The translations under genes were made by a program, and so were the position numbers. A DNA stretch of 8,090 nucleotides from Promethearchaeota archaeon (GTDB lineage Archaea; Asgardarchaeota; Lokiarchaeia; Sigyniarchaeales; SOKP01), in NCBI GenBank assembly GCA_030605895.1, contig JAUWHL010000292.1, positions 1-8,090 of the forward strand. The letters are read 5' to 3'. Below the pieces are notes generated by a model, which was not told where the DNA came from, made no database searches, and was given only the letters and a program-made list of their open reading frames with translations. This document shows positions 6,208 to 8,090 of this stretch, piece by piece; positions within the stretch are counted from its first letter, which is position 1, and every line of letters starts with the position of its first letter.

Positions 6208-6885
6208 ATGTGGATGCCTAAAAATAAACTAAAGGGAATTAGAGGAGTTATATTTGATTTTGACTTTACATTAGCAGATTCATCAAAAGGAGTTGTAAAA
6301 TGTGTTAATAATGCTTTAAAAAAGCTTGGTTTTGCCGAATTTCCAGAAAAAGAGATTACTAAAACGATTGGTCTTACCCTCGATCATACATTCACAAAAC
6401 TATTAGGAGAACAACATATAGACAAAATTGAGAAATTTAAGTACTTTTTCATCAAAAAAGCAGATGAGATTATGGCAGACCTTACTAAATTATTTACAGA
6501 GACACCTGGTATAATTAAAAGATTATATGATAAAGGGTTTAAGTTAGGGATTGTTTCTACGAAATTTCGATATAGAATAGAGGCCATTTTGAATAGAGAG
6601 AATCTTCTAGATTTTTTTGATGTTATTGTTGGTGGGGAAGATGTTTCAACTCTTAAACCTAATCCCTTTGGTTTGTTGTTGGCTGTTAAAAAATTAAATT
6701 TAACTTCCTCAGAAGTTATCTATATAGGTGACAGTATAATTGATGCAGAAACGGCTAATAGAGCAGAGATCTCATTTATTGCTGTTCTCTCAGGAGTTAC
6801 TCCTCGAATAGTTTTCAATCGATATCAAGTAAGAGAAATTCTTAACAATATCTCTGAACTTCCTAACCTATTATGTATTACATAA
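6208..6885 (+). CDS. HAD-superfamily phosphatase, phosphoglycolate-phosphatase-like
   Basis: All four HAD motifs are present in this 225-residue protein. Motif I is FDFDFTLADS with nucleophile D17 and acid/base D19. Motif II is GIVST at 114-118. Motif III is the lysine K150 in STLKPNP. Motif IV is GDSIIDAETA at 174-183, with D175 and D179 for Mg2+. The helical segment between motifs I and II (about 25-100) is a C1-type cap, as in Gph, PpaX and beta-phosphoglucomutase-like enzymes, and the length is typical. It should hydrolyse a small phosphorylated metabolite in the cytoplasm. 2-phosphoglycolate is the default guess, but pyrophosphate or a sugar phosphate are equally possible. ATG 6208 is chosen because the TATA box is correctly spaced; ATG 6214 is an alternative. 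It is transcribed toward the uS2 gene and ends 19 bp from it, with no sign of shared function. Confidence 0.88.
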   Translation: MWMPKNKLKGIRGVIFDFDFTLADSSKGVVKCVNNALKKLGFAEFPEKEITKTIGLTLDHTFTKLLGEQHIDKIEKFKYFFIKKADEIMADLTKLFTETPGIIKRLYDKGFKLGIVSTKFRYRIEAILNRENLLDFFDVIVGGEDVSTLKPNPFGLLLAVKKLNLTSSEVIYIGDSIIDAETANRAEISFIAVLSGVTPRIVFNRYQVREILNNISELPNLLCIT

Positions 6886-6904
6886 GAAATATAATTTTAA
6901 TAAA

Positions 6905-7759
6905 TTATCTTCTTGATTGATGTTGTTGTCGTGGTTGTCGTTGTTGTCGTTGTTGGTCTGGACGGTAAACCGGAACTATCTTTGAGGTAAATTCTTCTAA
7001 AGTATGAGGAAACTCGTCTTCGCTTGAAATTTTACCTAGCTCTAGCATTATTTGCCGAGCTAAAAGCCAAAATGCTAAACCTAATGCTTTTTTACCACGA
7101 TTATTGGCCGGGATCGCAAGATCTATACCTGTAAGAGTATCGTCGGTATCGAATAGAGAAACTACTGGAATTCGTGCCAATTTAGCTTCTTGTAAAATTA
7201 CTTTATCAGCATGAGGATCTACAATTACTACAACGCTTGCATCTTTAACATATGTATCAATAATAGGATTTGTAAGGGATCCTGGAATAAATCTTGTGGT
7301 AATTGCTCTGCAACCTAATACTTTACAGAATTTTTTTACTGGTTCTTTTCCATATCGTCGAACCGAAGTTACAATAACTCTATCACTTCCTTCTTCAACA
7401 TATTTACTTAGATATTTAGCTGCGATCTGAAGTCGTTCATCTGTTTGTGTTAAATCAATGACATATAATCCATAATTAGTTTGTCTATAAATAAATCTTC
7501 GAGCATCTCCCGTCAATAATTTTGTTCCAATATGTATACCGCAGCTTAAGTAGAGTTGTTTTCTTTCCTCATCTTTATCGACTATTTCCTCTTTAACTTC
7601 GATTCCTGCTTCAATATCTTCAGTATCTAATAAGTCAAGCTCTTCTTCTAGATCTAGGTCTTCTTCAAAATCTATCTCAAAATCATCGCTAAAATCCTCA
7701 TTATCATCGTTTTTTTTCTTAGTTTCGGATTCTTCAGTTTTCTTTTTCTTTCGAGCCAA
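6905..7759 (-). CDS. rps2: 30S ribosomal protein S2 (uS2), archaeal type, with acidic N-terminal extension
   Basis: The core from about residue 68 to 268 is archaeal uS2, a small-subunit protein near the mRNA exit side. Diagnostic blocks are CGIHIGTK (73-80), RFIYRQTNYGLYVIDLTQTDERL (88-110), RRYGKEPVKKF (134-144), RFIPGSLTNP (156-165), VDPHADK (180-186), VVSLFDTDD (199-207) and IPANNRGKKALGLAFWLLAR (216-235). Two features are unusual. The first is an N-terminal extension with a lysine patch (3-7) followed by a very acidic stretch, 27 Asp/Glu in 49 residues between 17 and 65. The second is a Gln/Arg-rich tail (269-284). The start is TTG at 7759: no in-frame ATG exists between it and the upstream in-frame stop, and MARKKKK is a sensible beginning. 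In many archaea rps2 sits with rpoN, rpoK, rps9, rpl13 and enolase genes; here both neighbours are on the opposite strand. Confidence 0.95.
   Translation of the reverse strand: MARKKKKTEESETKKKNDDNEDFSDDFEIDFEEDLDLEEELDLLDTEDIEAGIEVKEEIVDKDEERKQLYLSCGIHIGTKLLTGDARRFIYRQTNYGLYVIDLTQTDERLQIAAKYLSKYVEEGSDRVIVTSVRRYGKEPVKKFCKVLGCRAITTRFIPGSLTNPIIDTYVKDASVVVIVDPHADKVILQEAKLARIPVVSLFDTDDTLTGIDLAIPANNRGKKALGLAFWLLARQIMLELGKISSEDEFPHTLEEFTSKIVPVYRPDQQRQQRQPRQQHQSRR
6921..6957 (-). repeat. Imperfect CAACAACGA-type repeat coding the Gln/Arg tail of uS2
   Basis: On the coding strand the end of rps2 is made almost only of CAA and CGA codons, with a few CCA/CAT variants. The result is a 9-base periodicity encoding QQR-like units. 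The imperfect units suggest growth by slippage or duplication. It is inside the CDS and keeps the frame. Confidence 0.6.
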
Positions 7760-7778
7760 AATAGTAGCCTTTTTTCTA

Positions 7779-7826
7779 ATATTAACTAGATTATGATAAT
7801 TTTGAGTTTATCAATCTAGTGAATAT
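7779..7826 (-). promoter_or_regulatory. Imperfect 18-bp hairpin upstream of rps2, possible leader structure
   Basis: Three helical segments nest here: ATATT 7779-7783 with 7822-7826, ACTAGAT 7785-7791 with 7814-7820, and TGATAA 7794-7799 with 7808-7813. Together they give 18 base pairs, one mismatch (7784/7821), a 2-nt bulge (7792-7793) and an 8-nt loop. The hairpin ends about 19 nt before the TTG start of rps2. If transcription starts near 7828 it would form the 5' leader of the uS2 mRNA, a place where ribosomal proteins or other factors often act. It could also be an operator dyad in DNA or a terminator-like fold for something else. AT-richness raises the chance level. Confidence 0.4.
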
Positions 7827-7849
7827 ATTTTTGAATACATGATAACTTT

Positions 7850-7857
7850 AATATTTT
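7850..7857 (-). promoter_or_regulatory. Candidate TATA box for rps2
   Basis: On the minus strand AAAATATT within an A/T-rich stretch would place transcription start near 7828, giving a leader of roughly 68 nt that contains the hairpin. A rival box, AAATATATTC at 7821-7830, would start the mRNA near 7800, leave a leader of about 40 nt and cut the hairpin in half. Sequence alone does not choose between them. Confidence 0.25.
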
Positions 7858-7945
7858 ATTGAGTAGATTTTTCTAAAACCTTGAGATCTAAAGTTTTAAT
7901 ATAGCATAATGATTTTAATTAGTAATATAACTTATGGAATATAAT

Positions 7946-7958
7946 TATAATATAAAAT
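7946..7958 (+). promoter_or_regulatory. Candidate TATA box for the right-edge membrane protein gene
   Basis: TATAATATAAAAT has its likely core TATAAAAT at 7951-7958, centred about 29 bp before the ATG at 7983. This fits a leaderless transcript, as for the other plus-strand starts in the window. Nothing else recognisable was seen in 7860-7945. Confidence 0.4.
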
Positions 7959-7982
7959 TTTAATTCTGTAACGGTTTGAATT

Positions 7983-8090
7983 ATGGCGTCCTATCGATTA
8001 ATTATTGGTATCATTGTTGGTATCATATTTAGTTTTTTTACGGTTTTTTTCTTTAATATGATGGTTATCATAACCCAAATTCAATTATAT
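7983..8090 (+). CDS. N-terminus of a probable membrane protein, cut by window edge
   Basis: An ATG at 7983 opens a frame of 36 codons that is still open at the last base. The peptide begins MASYRL and continues with an almost unbroken hydrophobic stretch (about residues 6-30, rich in Ile, Val and Phe), which is a transmembrane helix or an uncleaved signal anchor. The single positive residue before it (Arg5) would favour a cytoplasmic N-terminus. A well-spaced TATA-like box upstream supports a real gene start. The family cannot be recognised from so short a piece. It diverges from rps2 across a 223-bp gap. Confidence 0.5.
   Translation, partial: MASYRLIIGIIVGIIFSFFTVFFFNMMVIITQIQLY

Noticed and set aside
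6384..6587. Minus-strand open frame of 67 codons
   Set aside because: It is antisense to the HAD phosphatase gene, between its catalytic motifs, with no independent support.

Overview
The window looks like a piece of an AT-rich archaeal chromosome. The best marker is a clearly archaeal-type 30S ribosomal protein S2 (uS2). Most gene starts also fit archaeal promoter logic: a TATA-like box lies about 27-30 bp upstream of the start codon with no obvious Shine-Dalgarno site, as expected for leaderless mRNAs. A CooC-type ATPase suits an anaerobe with nickel CO dehydrogenase / Wood-Ljungdahl metabolism. A low-GC Asgard-like lineage is my guess, but nothing in the window proves it.

Layout, left to right. 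(1) 3-1160 (+): the 3' part of a large adenine-specific DNA methyltransferase / type IIG-like or PglX-like protein, cut by the window edge. (2) 1161-1219: a convergent gap with two small dyads, one a probable terminator. (3) 1220-3037 (-): a complete thiamine-diphosphate enzyme of the acetolactate synthase / IolD superfamily, with no regulatory subunit nearby. (4) 3038-3245: a divergent promoter region. (5) 3246-5245 (+): a two-gene overlapping operon of a putative DNA modification/repair radical SAM protein with a C-terminal HhH domain and its usual DUF4130-family partner. This is the most interesting unit here, because the pair is widespread but biochemically undefined and the partner has a divergent N-terminus. 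(6) 5248-6027 (-): a CooC-like P-loop ATPase, convergent with the pair at a 2-bp gap. (7) 6028-6207: a divergent promoter region. (8) 6208-6885 (+): a HAD phosphatase of phosphoglycolate-phosphatase type. (9) 6905-7759 (-): ribosomal protein uS2 with a long acidic N-terminal extension and a Gln/Arg-rich tail. (10) 7760-7982: promoter region with a notable imperfect hairpin just upstream of uS2. (11) 7983-8090 (+): the start of a membrane-protein gene running off the right edge.

Most neighbours are on opposite strands and seem functionally unrelated. The only convincing operon is the radical SAM / DUF4130 pair. No tRNA, rRNA, CRISPR array, insertion sequence or attachment site was seen.
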